Shown: positions 18,645-27,930, counted from the stretch's first letter. The stretch: DNA of 32,488 nucleotides from Lysobacterales bacterium (GCA_026993285.1 JALWTZ010000003.1:1-32488), one strand, 5' to 3'. Numbers and translations: made by a program. The notes: generated from the letters alone by a model not told the origin.

Positions 18645-21355
18645 TGGGCCTGCTCCCAGTTGTCACCGCTGCCGGTATCCACCACCAGCGGCACGGCCAG
18701 CTCGGCGGCCTGTTGCATGCGCTCCACCACCCCGGCGCGGATGCGCTCCAGCGCGTCGGCGGCCACTTCCAGCACCAGCTCGTCATGCACCTGCATCAGC
18801 AGGCGGGCTTGCTCCGGCTGCGGCTCCAGCCAGTCGTGCACGGCAATCATGGCCCGCTTGATGATGTCGGCCGCCGTACCCTGCATGGGCGCGTTGATGG
18901 CGGCCCGCTCTGCGGCCTGTCGCCGCTGCGGGTTGCGCGAGCGGATTTCCGGCAGATACAGCCGGCGGCCGAACAGGGTTTCCACATAGCCTTGTTCCCG
19001 GGCCTTTTCCCGGGTTTCTTCCATGTAGCGCAACACGCCGGGGTAGCGGCTGAAATAGCGGTCGATGTACTCCTGCGCCTCATTGCGGCCGATGCCCAGT
19101 TGCCGGGCCAGGCCAAAGGCGGACATGCCGTAGATCAGGCCGAAATTGATGGCCTTGGCCGCCCGCCGGTGTTCCGCGCTGGCCTGGCCGTTCTCGTCCG
19201 TGCCAAACACTTCCACGGCGGTGGCGGCGTGGATGTCCCGCCCTTCGCGGAAGGCCTGCAGCAAGCCTTCGTCACCGGAGAGGTGGGCCATGATGCGCAG
19301 TTCGATCTGGGAATAGTCCGCCGCCAGCATCTGCCAGCCCGGCGGGGCGATGAAGGCCTCGCGGATGCGCCGGCCCTCGGCGGTGCGGATGGGGATGTTC
19401 TGCAAGTTGGGATCGGAACTGGACAGCCGGCCCGTGGCGGCCACCGCCTGATGGTAGGAGGTGTGCACCCGGCCGGTGCGCGGGTTGACCAGTTCCGGCA
19501 GCTTGTCGGTGTAGGTGGATTTCAGCTTGCTCAGGCTGCGGTATTGCAGAATCATGGCCGGCAGTTCGTGGCCTTCGGCGGCCAGTTCTTCCAGTACATC
19601 CTCGGCGGTGGAAGGCTGGCCCTTGGGGGTCTTGCGCTTGACCGGCAGGCCCATTTCATCGAACAGGATATGCTGCAACTGCTTGGGTGAGCCCAGGTTG
19701 AAGGCATGGCCCACGGCCTCGTGGCAGCGCTGTTCCAGTTCCAGCATGCCCTGGCCCAGTTCCTGGCTCTGCCGGCGCAGCATGTCGCAGTCGATCAGCA
19801 CGCCGGTCTGTTCCATGCGCGCCAGCACCGGCACCAGCGGCAATTCGATTTCCTCGTACACCCGCCGCTGGCCGGGGTTTTCCCGCAGGCGGGGCCAGAG
19901 GGTCTGGTGCAGTTGCAGGGTGATGTCCACATCCTCGGCCGCGTAACGGGTGGCATCTTCCACGGCCACATCGCGGAAGCTGATCTGCTGCTTGCCCTTG
20001 CCCACCATGTCTTCGTAGTGCAGGGTTTTCAGCCCCAGGTATTTTTCCGCCAGCGCGTCCATGTTGTGGCGTGAGCCGGTGGGGTCCAGCACATAGGATT
20101 GCAACATGGTGTCATGGGCCGGGCCGGCCAGCGCCACGCCGGCGCGGGCCAGCACATTCATGTCGAACTTGAAATGCTGGCCCACGATCCGCTGCCGGCT
20201 TTGCTCCAGCAGTGGCTGCAAGGCCTCGAGCACGACCGCCAGCGGCAACTGGGCCGGCGCGTCGGGTCCGGCATGGCCTACCGGAATGTAGGCCGCCTCG
20301 CCCCGGGCGCTGCACAGGCCGATGCCGACGATGGCCGCGCGCATGTAGTCCAGATCATCGGTTTCCAGATCCACGCTGCAATACTCGGCGGCCAGGGCCT
20401 TTTCCACCCAGGCTTTCAGCGTGCTTTCATCCAGAATGGTCTGGTAGTGGCCGGTTTCGTTCTGCCGGGGGTCGGCGGTTTTCCCGCTATCCGGCGCGTC
20501 ATCCAGCCAGCTGCGAAAGCCGTATTCCCGCGCCCGTTGCAGCAGCTTTTCCCGATCTTCCGGCCGGTTTTTCAGTTGTTCCAGGTCGATATCCAGCTCC
20601 AGCCGGGTGCGGATGGTGGCCAGGTCACGGGAAAGTTGCAGCTGCTCCAGGTTCTGGCGCAGGTTTTCGCCGGCCTTGCCCTTGATTTCATCGGCATGAG
20701 CAAGGAGCGCATCCAGCGAACCGTATTGCCGCAACCACTTGGCGGCGGTTTTCGGCCCCACGCCCGGCACGCCGGGAATGTTGTCCGAGCTGTCACCCAC
20801 CAGCGCCAGCCAGTCGATGATCTGCGACGGCTGAACACCAAACTTCTCCTCCACCTGCTCGGCATCCATCCATTCGTTCTTCATGGTGTTGATCAGGCGC
20901 ACGCCGGGTTGCACCAGCTGGGCCATGTCCTTGTCACCGGTGGAAATCACCACCGCCATGCCCTGTTCCCGCGCCTGCCGGGCCAGGGTGCCGATGACAT
21001 CATCCGCCTCCACGCCGGGTACGCGAATCAGCGGAAAGCCCATGATTTCCACCAGCTCCAGCATGGGCTCGATCTGCCGGCGCAGGTCTTCCGGCATGGG
21101 CGGGCGGTTGGCCTTGTATTCCGGGTAGAGTTCATGGCGAAAACTCTTGCCGCCGGCATCGAAAACCACCACCACCGGCTGGTCACCCGCCTGTGCTTTC
21201 AGTTTGCGCAGCATGTTGCTCATGCCATAGAGCACGCCGGTGGGCATGCCCTGGGGGCTGGTCAACGGCGGCAGGGCGTGAAAGGCCCGGAACAGGTAGG
21301 AGGAACCGTCCACCAGATACAGGGTGGGTTTTTCATCAGCGTGTGATTCGGACAT
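18641..21355 (-). CDS. polA: DNA polymerase I
   Basis: 5'-nuclease (YLVDGSSYLFRAFHALPPLTSPQGMPTGVLYGMSNMLRKL), 3'-5' exonuclease (SVDLETDDLD) and polymerase motifs (DYSQIELRIMAHLSGD, KAINFGLIYGMSAFGLARQLG, QVHDELVLEV). Confidence 0.97.
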   Translation of the reverse strand: MSESHADEKPTLYLVDGSSYLFRAFHALPPLTSPQGMPTGVLYGMSNMLRKLKAQAGDQPVVVVFDAGGKSFRHELYPEYKANRPPMPEDLRRQIEPMLELVEIMGFPLIRVPGVEADDVIGTLARQAREQGMAVVISTGDKDMAQLVQPGVRLINTMKNEWMDAEQVEEKFGVQPSQIIDWLALVGDSSDNIPGVPGVGPKTAAKWLRQYGSLDALLAHADEIKGKAGENLRQNLEQLQLSRDLATIRTRLELDIDLEQLKNRPEDREKLLQRAREYGFRSWLDDAPDSGKTADPRQNETGHYQTILDESTLKAWVEKALAAEYCSVDLETDDLDYMRAAIVGIGLCSARGEAAYIPVGHAGPDAPAQLPLAVVLEALQPLLEQSRQRIVGQHFKFDMNVLARAGVALAGPAHDTMLQSYVLDPTGSRHNMDALAEKYLGLKTLHYEDMVGKGKQQISFRDVAVEDATRYAAEDVDITLQLHQTLWPRLRENPGQRRVYEEIELPLVPVLARMEQTGVLIDCDMLRRQSQELGQGMLELEQRCHEAVGHAFNLGSPKQLQHILFDEMGLPVKRKTPKGQPSTAEDVLEELAAEGHELPAMILQYRSLSKLKSTYTDKLPELVNPRTGRVHTSYHQAVAATGRLSSSDPNLQNIPIRTAEGRRIREAFIAPPGWQMLAADYSQIELRIMAHLSGDEGLLQAFREGRDIHAATAVEVFGTDENGQASAEHRRAAKAINFGLIYGMSAFGLARQLGIGRNEAQEYIDRYFSRYPGVLRYMEETREKAREQGYVETLFGRRLYLPEIRSRNPQRRQAAERAAINAPMQGTAADIIKRAMIAVHDWLEPQPEQARLLMQVHDELVLEVAADALERIRAGVVERMQQAAELAVPLVVDTGSGDNWEQAH

Positions 21356-21428
21356 GCCGGCCTTTTTCCGCAGAATGCTCTGGAACGGGTATGATACCGC
21401 CAACCAGCCTGTGAATGCGGAGATTGCC

Positions 21429-21746
21429 ATGAGCGTACTGCTGCTTGCCCTGTTACTGCTGAACCCCGCCTGGGCCAATGACCCCCGCCCGGTGCAGGAC
21501 CCGCCCCTGCCGCCCAAGGTGGTCAAGCCGGAAGACCGGCTGGAACCCACGGTCACCATCACCCGCAAGGGGGATGTGATCGAGGAAACCTACAAGCGCA
21601 ACGGCCAGGTGGTGATGGTGAAATTCATTCCGAAAAAGGGCCCGCCCTGGTACCTGCTGGATCTGGACGGTGACGGCGTGCTGGAAACCCGCCGGGATGA
21701 CTTCGGCGATGTGCAGCCGGTGATGTGGAAACTGTTTACCTGGTAA
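21429..21746 (+). CDS. DUF2782 secreted protein
   Basis: Signal peptide; VTITRKGDVIEETYKRNGQVVMVKFIPKKGPPWYLLDLDGDG; divergent from polA. Confidence 0.85.
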   Translation: MSVLLLALLLLNPAWANDPRPVQDPPLPPKVVKPEDRLEPTVTITRKGDVIEETYKRNGQVVMVKFIPKKGPPWYLLDLDGDGVLETRRDDFGDVQPVMWKLFTW

Positions 21747-21767
21747 ACCCCGCGGAATTCCTACCCA

Positions 21768-22253
21768 ATGGAACGCTTCAACCACCTGCTGGGCCGCGCG
21801 CTTGCCTGGATCACCACCTTCGTGGTGCTGCTGGTGTTTGTCCTGACCGTGCTGCGCTACGCATTCTCGCTGAACTGGATCAGCCTGCAGGAGCTGGCCC
21901 AGGCCCTGCACGCCGTGGCCTTCATGCTGGCCATGGGCTGGGTGCTGCAACGGGATGAGCATGTGCGGGTGGATATCCTCTACCGCAAGCTCGGCCCGCG
22001 CGGGCGGGCTCGGGTCAACTTCTTCGGCACCCTGTTGCTGTTGCTGCCGGCCATGGCCTTTCTGTTCTGGGACAGCCTGGACTATGTCGCCGCCTCCTGG
22101 CGCATCCTGGAAGGCTCGCGCGAGGCCGGCGGCCTGCCGGGCGTGTTCCTGTTGAAAAGCCTCATTCCGCTGATGGCGCTGCTGCTGGTGTTGCAGGGCC
22201 TGTACCTCTTGCGCAAGCATGCGCGACAGGCCTTCGCCGGAGGGCCGCGCTGA
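21768..22253 (+). CDS. TRAP transporter small permease (DctQ-like)
   Basis: Four-helix protein; FMLAMGWVLQRDEHVRVDILYRKLGPRGRARVNFFGTLL is the DctQ pattern. Confidence 0.85.
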   Translation: MERFNHLLGRALAWITTFVVLLVFVLTVLRYAFSLNWISLQELAQALHAVAFMLAMGWVLQRDEHVRVDILYRKLGPRGRARVNFFGTLLLLLPAMAFLFWDSLDYVAASWRILEGSREAGGLPGVFLLKSLIPLMALLLVLQGLYLLRKHARQAFAGGPR

Positions 22254-23617
22254 TGGAAGGCATCTGGCCGCTGAGTCTGTTTCTGGCACTCTGCCTGGTA
22301 CTGATGGCCGGCTACCCGGTGGCCTTCACCCTCGCCGGGGTTTCCCTGGCCTTTGCCGGCATCGGCTGGCTGGCCGGCGCCTTCGACCCGGCCTTCCTCC
22401 AGGCCCTGCCCAACCGCATCTACGGCATCATGGGCAATGGCACCCTGCTGGCCGTGCCGCTGTTCGTCTACATGGGCGTGATGCTGGAACGCAGCCAGAT
22501 CGCCCGCGACCTGCTGGAGAACATGGCCGCCCTGTTTGGCCGGCGCACCGGTGGCCTGGGCTTTGCCGTGCTGCTGGTGGGCATGCTCATGGCCGCCTCC
22601 ACCGGCATTGTCGGCGCCACCGTGGTCACCATGGGCCTGCTCTCCCTGCCCACCATGATGAAAAACGGCTACGACCCGCGCATTGCCACCGGCACCATCT
22701 GCGCGGCCGGCACCCTGGGTCAGATCATCCCGCCTTCCATCGTGCTGGTGCTTTTGGGCGATGTGCTTTCCAATGCCTACCAGCAGGCACAGCTGAAAAT
22801 GGGCATCTACTCGCCGGAAACCGTCTCGGTAGGCGACCTGTTCGTTGGCGCGCTGGTTCCCGGCCTGATCCTGGTGGCCCTGTACGCGCTGTGGATCGCC
22901 GGGCTGGCCTGGTGGAAACCCGAACAGCTGCCGGCCCTGCCCGAGCGGGAAAAAGTCGCGCTTCGCCAGCTGCTGGCCACCCTGTTCGCTCCCCTGTTTC
23001 TCATTGTCGCCGTGCTGGGTTCCATCATCGCCGGCGTGGCCACACCCACGGAAGCGGCCGCCATCGGCGCGGTGGGCGCCATGCTGCTGGCCTGGCACAA
23101 GGGCCAGCTCAATCTGGCCACGCTGCGGGAGGTGGGCGAGAGCACCCTGCAGGTCACCGGCATGGTGTTCATGATCCTCATCGGCGCGGCGGTCTTCTCG
23201 CTGGTCTTTCGCGGCTTTGGCGGCGATGATGTGGTGCACCACCTGCTTTCCAACATGCCCGGCGGCGTGGTGGGCAGCATGCTGGTGGTGATGGCGGTGA
23301 TGTTCATCCTGGGTTTTGTGCTGGACTTCATCGAGATCACCTTCGTGGTGGTGCCCATCGTTGGGCCGGTACTGCTGGCCATGGGGCTGGACCCGGTGTG
23401 GCTGGGCATCATGATCGCCATCAACCTGCAAACCTCTTTCCTCACCCCGCCCTTCGGCTTCGCCCTGTTCTACCTGCGTGGCGTGGCCGATGAACAAATT
23501 GCCACCGCGGACATCTACCGCGGGGTGATGCCCTTCATTGCCATTCAAATCCTCACCCTGCTGTTGCTGGCGGCCTGGCCGGAACTGGCCACCTGGCTGC
23601 CGAAACACTGGGGTTAA
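22253..23617 (+). CDS. TRAP transporter large permease (DctM-like)
   Basis: GNGTLLAVPLFVYMGVMLERSQIARDLLENMAALFGRRTGGLGFAVLLVGMLMAASTGIVGATVVTMG; PPSIVLVLLG; LNLQTSFLTPPFGFALFYLRG-type motif. Confidence 0.93.
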   Translation: MEGIWPLSLFLALCLVLMAGYPVAFTLAGVSLAFAGIGWLAGAFDPAFLQALPNRIYGIMGNGTLLAVPLFVYMGVMLERSQIARDLLENMAALFGRRTGGLGFAVLLVGMLMAASTGIVGATVVTMGLLSLPTMMKNGYDPRIATGTICAAGTLGQIIPPSIVLVLLGDVLSNAYQQAQLKMGIYSPETVSVGDLFVGALVPGLILVALYALWIAGLAWWKPEQLPALPEREKVALRQLLATLFAPLFLIVAVLGSIIAGVATPTEAAAIGAVGAMLLAWHKGQLNLATLREVGESTLQVTGMVFMILIGAAVFSLVFRGFGGDDVVHHLLSNMPGGVVGSMLVVMAVMFILGFVLDFIEITFVVVPIVGPVLLAMGLDPVWLGIMIAINLQTSFLTPPFGFALFYLRGVADEQIATADIYRGVMPFIAIQILTLLLLAAWPELATWLPKHWG

Positions 23618-23636
23618 CCAGACGGGAGCAAGCATC

Positions 23637-24248
23637 ATGCAATGTGCCATTATCTGCGGCAGCCAGCGTAAACCCAGCCAGAGCGCCAAGGTGGCGGATT
23701 TCCTGCAACAAACCGCCCGCGAGCAGACCGCCTTCGACCGTTTCTATCGCCTGGACCTGGCCGACCAGCCCCTGCCGCTGTGGGAAGAGGCCATCTGGAA
23801 CGGCGACCCGGCCTGGAAGGCGCGTCTCGACCCCATCCGCGAAGGGCTGAAAGCCTCGGACGCGCTGATCGTCATCAGCCCCGAATACCACGGCATGGCA
23901 CCGGCGGCGCTGAAAAACTTCTTTCTCATGCTCAACGCCCAGCTGGTGGGGCACAAACCGGCTCTGCTGGTGGCCGTCTCCAACGGTCCCGGCGGGGCCT
24001 ACCCCATCGCCGAGCTGCGCATGAGCAGCTACAAGAACAACCGCCTGTGCTACATTCCCGAGCAGCTCATCATTCGTGATGTGGAAAGCGTGCTCAACCC
24101 CGAAGGGGAAAACGACCCGGAGGCCGACCCCTACTACCGCCAGCGCAGCATCTTTGCCCTGGGCGTGCTGGAAGCCTACGCCCAGGCACTGGCTCAGGTG
24201 CGTGCCAGCGGCAAGACCTTTGACGAGCAGTTCAAGAACGGCATGTGA
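23637..24248 (+). CDS. NADPH-dependent FMN reductase family protein
   Basis: IICGSQRKPSQSAKVADFL ... LIVISPEYHGMAPAALKNFFLML flavodoxin-like fold. Confidence 0.88.
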   Translation: MQCAIICGSQRKPSQSAKVADFLQQTAREQTAFDRFYRLDLADQPLPLWEEAIWNGDPAWKARLDPIREGLKASDALIVISPEYHGMAPAALKNFFLMLNAQLVGHKPALLVAVSNGPGGAYPIAELRMSSYKNNRLCYIPEQLIIRDVESVLNPEGENDPEADPYYRQRSIFALGVLEAYAQALAQVRASGKTFDEQFKNGM

Positions 24249-24313
24249 GCCTGCTCACTGAGAGCGCCATCACTTTTGGGCGTCCTGATTGAAAACACCA
24301 CGAGGGGATCACC

Positions 24314-25348
24314 ATGAAAGCTTTGCTCACACTGCTGTTTCTGACCAGCCTGTTCACCGCCCAGGCCCAGGACAAGTTCTACGCCGTCAATGACGATGGC
24401 AGTAACGATGTAGCCTTCGATATCGATATCGTCGATGGCGACAGTTGTACCCCGCCGATGAACATGGGGCTCAACGGCGGCAGCCTGCTCAACATCGGCG
24501 ACCAGCCCGGCGGCAGCACTTCCAGCTTCGGCATGCTCGCCTTCGATACCGCCAACTGGGGCAGCGGCAACTTCTCACTGGTGCTGAAAAACCGCTTCCC
24601 CAACGACCCCCTGCCCACCTCGCTGGGCAAGGTGATTATCGAAGCACGCAACTTCGCCGACCCGCCCGGCGAGCGTAACAGCAGCACCCGTAGCAACGCC
24701 TACATGGACGGCTACACGGAAATCACCCGCCTGAACCCAGCCGACCTGTTCAACCCGCTGGGTATTTCGCTGGACAGCTATGTGAGCAACATGCTGCAAG
24801 ACAGCAACCGTGGCCGCTACCTCTATGTGCGCCTGCGTTTCGAAACCTGCACCGACAATGACAATGATTACGACAACATCAGCATCAGCAATGGCCCCGA
24901 CGATCAAGACCGGCTCTACATCACCGGTGCCGGTGGCGCCATTCAGGTAGACGGCACCCTGGCCGGTTCCTGGTACGACCCGGCGCGGGACGGCGAAGGC
25001 TTTCTGCTGGACATCGCCCCCGACAACGACGGCAACCCGCTGCTGGCCGCCTACTACTTCACCTACAAGAACGACGGCAGCGGCGAACCCCTGTGGATCG
25101 TCGGCGCCGGCCCCATCAACGGCTCGGAAACCACCCTGAGCATGATCACCGCCAGCGGTGCCCACTTCGGCAACGCCTTCAACCCCGGCGATGTCAATCG
25201 GCAAGCCTGGGGCGACATCACCTTCAAGTTCGTCAGCTGCGACCAGATCGACGTCAGCTACAACTCCAGCAGCTACGGCACGGGCAGCTTCTCCCTGCAG
25301 CGCATCATCAATGTACCCGTGGGTGCTACCGGGGTTTGTGCGCCCTGA
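24314..25348 (+). CDS. Hypothetical secreted protein
   Basis: Signal peptide MKALLTLLFLTSLFTAQAQ; C-terminal GSWYDPARDGEGFLLDIAPDNDGNPLLAAYYFTY...GEPLWIVGAGPINGSE-type module. Confidence 0.7.
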   Translation: MKALLTLLFLTSLFTAQAQDKFYAVNDDGSNDVAFDIDIVDGDSCTPPMNMGLNGGSLLNIGDQPGGSTSSFGMLAFDTANWGSGNFSLVLKNRFPNDPLPTSLGKVIIEARNFADPPGERNSSTRSNAYMDGYTEITRLNPADLFNPLGISLDSYVSNMLQDSNRGRYLYVRLRFETCTDNDNDYDNISISNGPDDQDRLYITGAGGAIQVDGTLAGSWYDPARDGEGFLLDIAPDNDGNPLLAAYYFTYKNDGSGEPLWIVGAGPINGSETTLSMITASGAHFGNAFNPGDVNRQAWGDITFKFVSCDQIDVSYNSSSYGTGSFSLQRIINVPVGATGVCAP

Positions 25349-25378
25349 AGCCTTGCTGGGTGCAGGAATCCAATGGTA

Positions 25379-25410
25379 CAGGCCAGTGTGACAATGCACT
25401 GGCCTGTTTG
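25379..25410 (+). terminator. Terminator-like hairpin at the backbone/accessory boundary
   Basis: CAGGCCAGTG-TGACAATG-CACTGGCCTG (10 bp perfect arms), then TTTG; short T-run. Confidence 0.55.
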
Positions 25411-25505
25411 ATGGATTGGTGTTGCGCTATGGCATTTAGCCAGGCTACACAAGCAGCGTGGCTGAGAAGCGCCCTTTCCGCAAAGCGATTGACTTGGGTG
25501 ATTGA

Positions 25506-25856
25506 TTATATATCGTCGTCATATATTTCACCGCCAACGGTATCACAAACAACCGTGTGACATTCAACGGTGAACCAGGCGTGGAATAGCTTCAAGGTCC
25601 GCGTTTTTGGCCACAAATCCGGATCCGTATACCAACCCTCCAGCTCTGTCTCGAAAAGCGCTTGCCAATTCCGTTTGATCCATCTATCCACTGCGTCTGG
25701 GCTGTCCGCATCCTGGTTGCTGATCAAATATACGGTGCATTCTTCATTCACAGACTCGATCGTGATTCCAGGATCGTTATTGCAGGGATCAGCACCATTA
25801 ATCCACTGAATGGCCGGTTCTTTGTACTTCAGGATTAAGGCAGCACGGTTTAACAC
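25506..25856 (-). CDS. Hypothetical protein (possible distal cassette gene)
   Basis: 116 aa ORF with AT-rich composition; starts about 20 bp after the CGATAAC (minus: GTTATCG) core. Confidence 0.55.
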   Translation of the reverse strand: MLNRAALILKYKEPAIQWINGADPCNNDPGITIESVNEECTVYLISNQDADSPDAVDRWIKRNWQALFETELEGWYTDPDLWPKTRTLKLFHAWFTVECHTVVCDTVGGEIYDDDI

Positions 25857-25875
25857 GATGATTCCTGTTTAAGGT

Positions 25876-25964
25876 CGATAACGCCAGCAGTCACCCACCA
25901 CCATGGAGCGAAGGGTAGAGAAATCCCGGCTTTTCTGCGGTCGGCGTACAGTACATGATTAGCT
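25876..25964. other. Candidate degenerate attC site (e)
   Basis: CGATAAC at 25876-25882; partial symmetry ACGCC..GGCGT and ACCC..GGGT; GGAGCGAA in the loop region. The far core reads ATTAGCT rather than GTTAGCG. Confidence 0.45.
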
Positions 25965-26417
25965 CTCCGCCTGCCAGTTCTGTAGTTCAATGATGTTTCC
26001 TTCAGGATCCGTAAGATACTGAAATGTCAGCATCCCCACACCGGGTATCTCTCGAACAGCAAGCTCACCGACCACAGATCCACCATGAGCCAAAACTTCC
26101 CGAGCCATCTCACGGACGTCATCAACCGCAAAGGCTATGTGTGAGAAACCAGGGGTATTCGGACTGATTGCAGGGTGCTGGGGCATGTCGCCATATTGGA
26201 ACAATTCCAGTGTCGGGCCATCATCTCCGTAACCCGGTAGTCGGAGATGTACGCCACGAATATGTGAACCCGCGATACCAGTTGCCTGATCGAGCCAGTC
26301 GCCGGACAGGTCACGCTCAGGTAGAACCGGAATACAACCGAACACCTCCTGGTAGAACGCCAACAGGCGTTTCCAATCTTTTGCTATCAGGTTCGTATGA
26401 ACATATTTGATTGCCAT
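25959..26417 (-). CDS. VOC (glyoxalase-like) family protein
   Basis: MAIKYVHTNLIAKDWKRLLAFYQEVFGC ... HIAFAVDDVREMAREVLAHGG ... YLTDPEGNIIELQNW. Confidence 0.9.
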   Translation of the reverse strand: MAIKYVHTNLIAKDWKRLLAFYQEVFGCIPVLPERDLSGDWLDQATGIAGSHIRGVHLRLPGYGDDGPTLELFQYGDMPQHPAISPNTPGFSHIAFAVDDVREMAREVLAHGGSVVGELAVREIPGVGMLTFQYLTDPEGNIIELQNWQAES

Positions 26418-26435
26418 AGTAGCATCCTCACGTAG

Positions 26436-26499
26436 CGCTAACCGGATGCCGAAGGAGCGCCAGCGACTGAGGCAGTCCGAGCCAAGCGCCTTGTTCGAC
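26436..26499. other. attC recombination site (a)
   Basis: CGCTAAC (26436-26442) ... GTTCGAC (26493-26499); inner stem CGGATGCC/GGCAgTCCG with one extrahelical base; immediately 3' of the toxin stop codon. Confidence 0.8.
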
Positions 26500-26500
26500 A

Positions 26501-26794
26501 CTATTTCCGTTTGAGACCTAATATTGGATGCCTTCGCTGGTGTTTTACTACGGTTATTCTCAGCAGGTCCTTGTTCACTATCCGAAAATACACCACGTAT
26601 GGAAATCTGCGTAATAATGCCCTGCGAACACCATGCTCAACCTCCACCCATTGAAGTGGATTTGATGCAATGTTTAGTACTTGCCTCTCAAATTCATTTA
26701 GAAATTCATTACCAAGCCCAGTGTAACAATTATTATGATACCGGATAATTTCTCGAAGTTCCGCTTCTACTGCTGGGTGATACTCAATCCTCAT
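26501..26794 (-). CDS. RelE/ParE superfamily toxin
   Basis: MRIEYHPAVEAELREIIRYHNNCYTGLGNEFLNEFERQVLNIASNPLQW...RRALLRRFPYVVYFRI. Confidence 0.9.
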   Translation of the reverse strand: MRIEYHPAVEAELREIIRYHNNCYTGLGNEFLNEFERQVLNIASNPLQWVEVEHGVRRALLRRFPYVVYFRIVNKDLLRITVVKHQRRHPILGLKRK

Positions 26795-27017
26795 CCCTAC
26801 GTAACCTGTCCATTAATTCTTTATGCGTTATCGGAATTTCTTTTCCACTTTCTATTTCAGCGTCTCTTTGTGTCGCTAGCTTAACTGCATCTTCATCGCT
26901 TATATCCAGTCCAACAGCATAAGAGTCTTCCAGGCTTTCCCATATAGTTTCCGCGAGAAGAGCTCTGTCTTTCGGGTCTAGGCGAAGCGCTTCACTTGCT
27001 ATCTGATCTATATTCAT
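26784..27017 (-). CDS. Addiction-module antitoxin
   Basis: MNIDQIASEALRLDPKDRALLAETIWESLEDSY...; overlaps the toxin start; classic ParE-type partner. Confidence 0.88.
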   Translation of the reverse strand: MNIDQIASEALRLDPKDRALLAETIWESLEDSYAVGLDISDEDAVKLATQRDAEIESGKEIPITHKELMDRLRRDED

Positions 27018-27043
27018 ATGAACTTCTCCTATCTATATTAATT

Positions 27044-27124
27044 GTCGAACGCTTGCCATAACTGGTCCCAAATCACGGAGCGCAGCGAAGTGTTTTGGGT
27101 TCCGTGTTTATGGCCTTGTTAGGC
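27044..27124. other. attC recombination site (b)
   Basis: GTCGAAC (27044-27050) ... GTTAGGC (27118-27124); inner arms GCCATAA/TTATGGC and CCCAAAtCAC/GTGtTTTGGG around GGAGCGCAGCGAA. Confidence 0.9.
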
Positions 27125-27930
27125 TAAATCCAACGCCCCCAGCCTTGTGGTATCTGTATTTGTAACATTGCATGTTGAAGAGTAAAAGCATCTTTAAAAT
27201 AGTCAGAGGCCAGTACTAGACCTTTTGATATAGAAACATCCTCTATAATTGAATTCCACATTTGCATTTGTTCTACATATCGTATTTGACTAATTTCCGC
27301 CCAATATGGATGATTACAGTAATTAGCTACACAATGCTTGCAACCATATACAAAATGCACAGTATTGGCATCATCAATGTAAAAACCTGCCAAAGACCAT
27401 GGAATATTTTCTTGCGTCAGTATATCCTTATCGCAACTTTCACCCTTGCATATTAGCGGCTTATAGTCTGTTCCTTCTACAATATGATGGTATAGTTTCT
27501 GGGGAGCATTAAAGTACTTCTGTAAGGTATAACCACGCATTGTTGGAATTATATCCAATACATCATCAAGATAAATTTCAATAACGTCAATGCCTTTTTG
27601 TTGCAAGGCATACAGTTTCTTTTTTAGGCCGCTTGTTGCTCCTACAGAATAGAACGCAATAAAACCATTGCAGTCATGTTGCTCTACTCGATCTCTAATA
27701 TCTGATTCTTGTCTAACCCCAACATTTTTTTTTGATTTATATGGGTGCTTACAACTTACGAGATATTTGTAATTTTCTTCGTTCCTTTTGATTTCAACTA
27801 TAAGATCCATTCCTTCATCTACACCTTCTGAAGGCCCCACAACAACCGAAAACCCAAGATGGAAAAGGACATCCTGAGCAAACCATTCCCACTTTTTGGG
27901 GGTAAGTTCATAAATATGGTCTTGATACAT
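27124..27930 (-). CDS. Mrr-like restriction-endonuclease-fold protein with Cys-rich C-terminal region
   Basis: WEWFAQDVLFHLGFSVVVGPSEGVDEGMDLIVEIKRNEENYKYLVSCKHPYKS (D...xCK pattern); C-terminal CKGESC and CKHCVANYC. Confidence 0.7.
   Translation of the reverse strand: MYQDHIYELTPKKWEWFAQDVLFHLGFSVVVGPSEGVDEGMDLIVEIKRNEENYKYLVSCKHPYKSKKNVGVRQESDIRDRVEQHDCNGFIAFYSVGATSGLKKKLYALQQKGIDVIEIYLDDVLDIIPTMRGYTLQKYFNAPQKLYHHIVEGTDYKPLICKGESCDKDILTQENIPWSLAGFYIDDANTVHFVYGCKHCVANYCNHPYWAEISQIRYVEQMQMWNSIIEDVSISKGLVLASDYFKDAFTLQHAMLQIQIPQGWGRWI

Noticed and set aside
20099-21346. 415-aa plus-strand ORF (also 18485-19690)
   Set aside because: Antisense to polA, which has clear motifs in all three domains.
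22082-23689. 535-aa minus-strand ORF
   Set aside because: Antisense to the TRAP permease genes; translation is H/Q/G-rich and non-protein-like.
25407-25511. Possible sixth attC 3' of the 116-aa gene
   Set aside because: Only weak symmetry (AGCCA..TGGCT, GCGC..GCGC) and no RYYYAAC core; cannot be supported.
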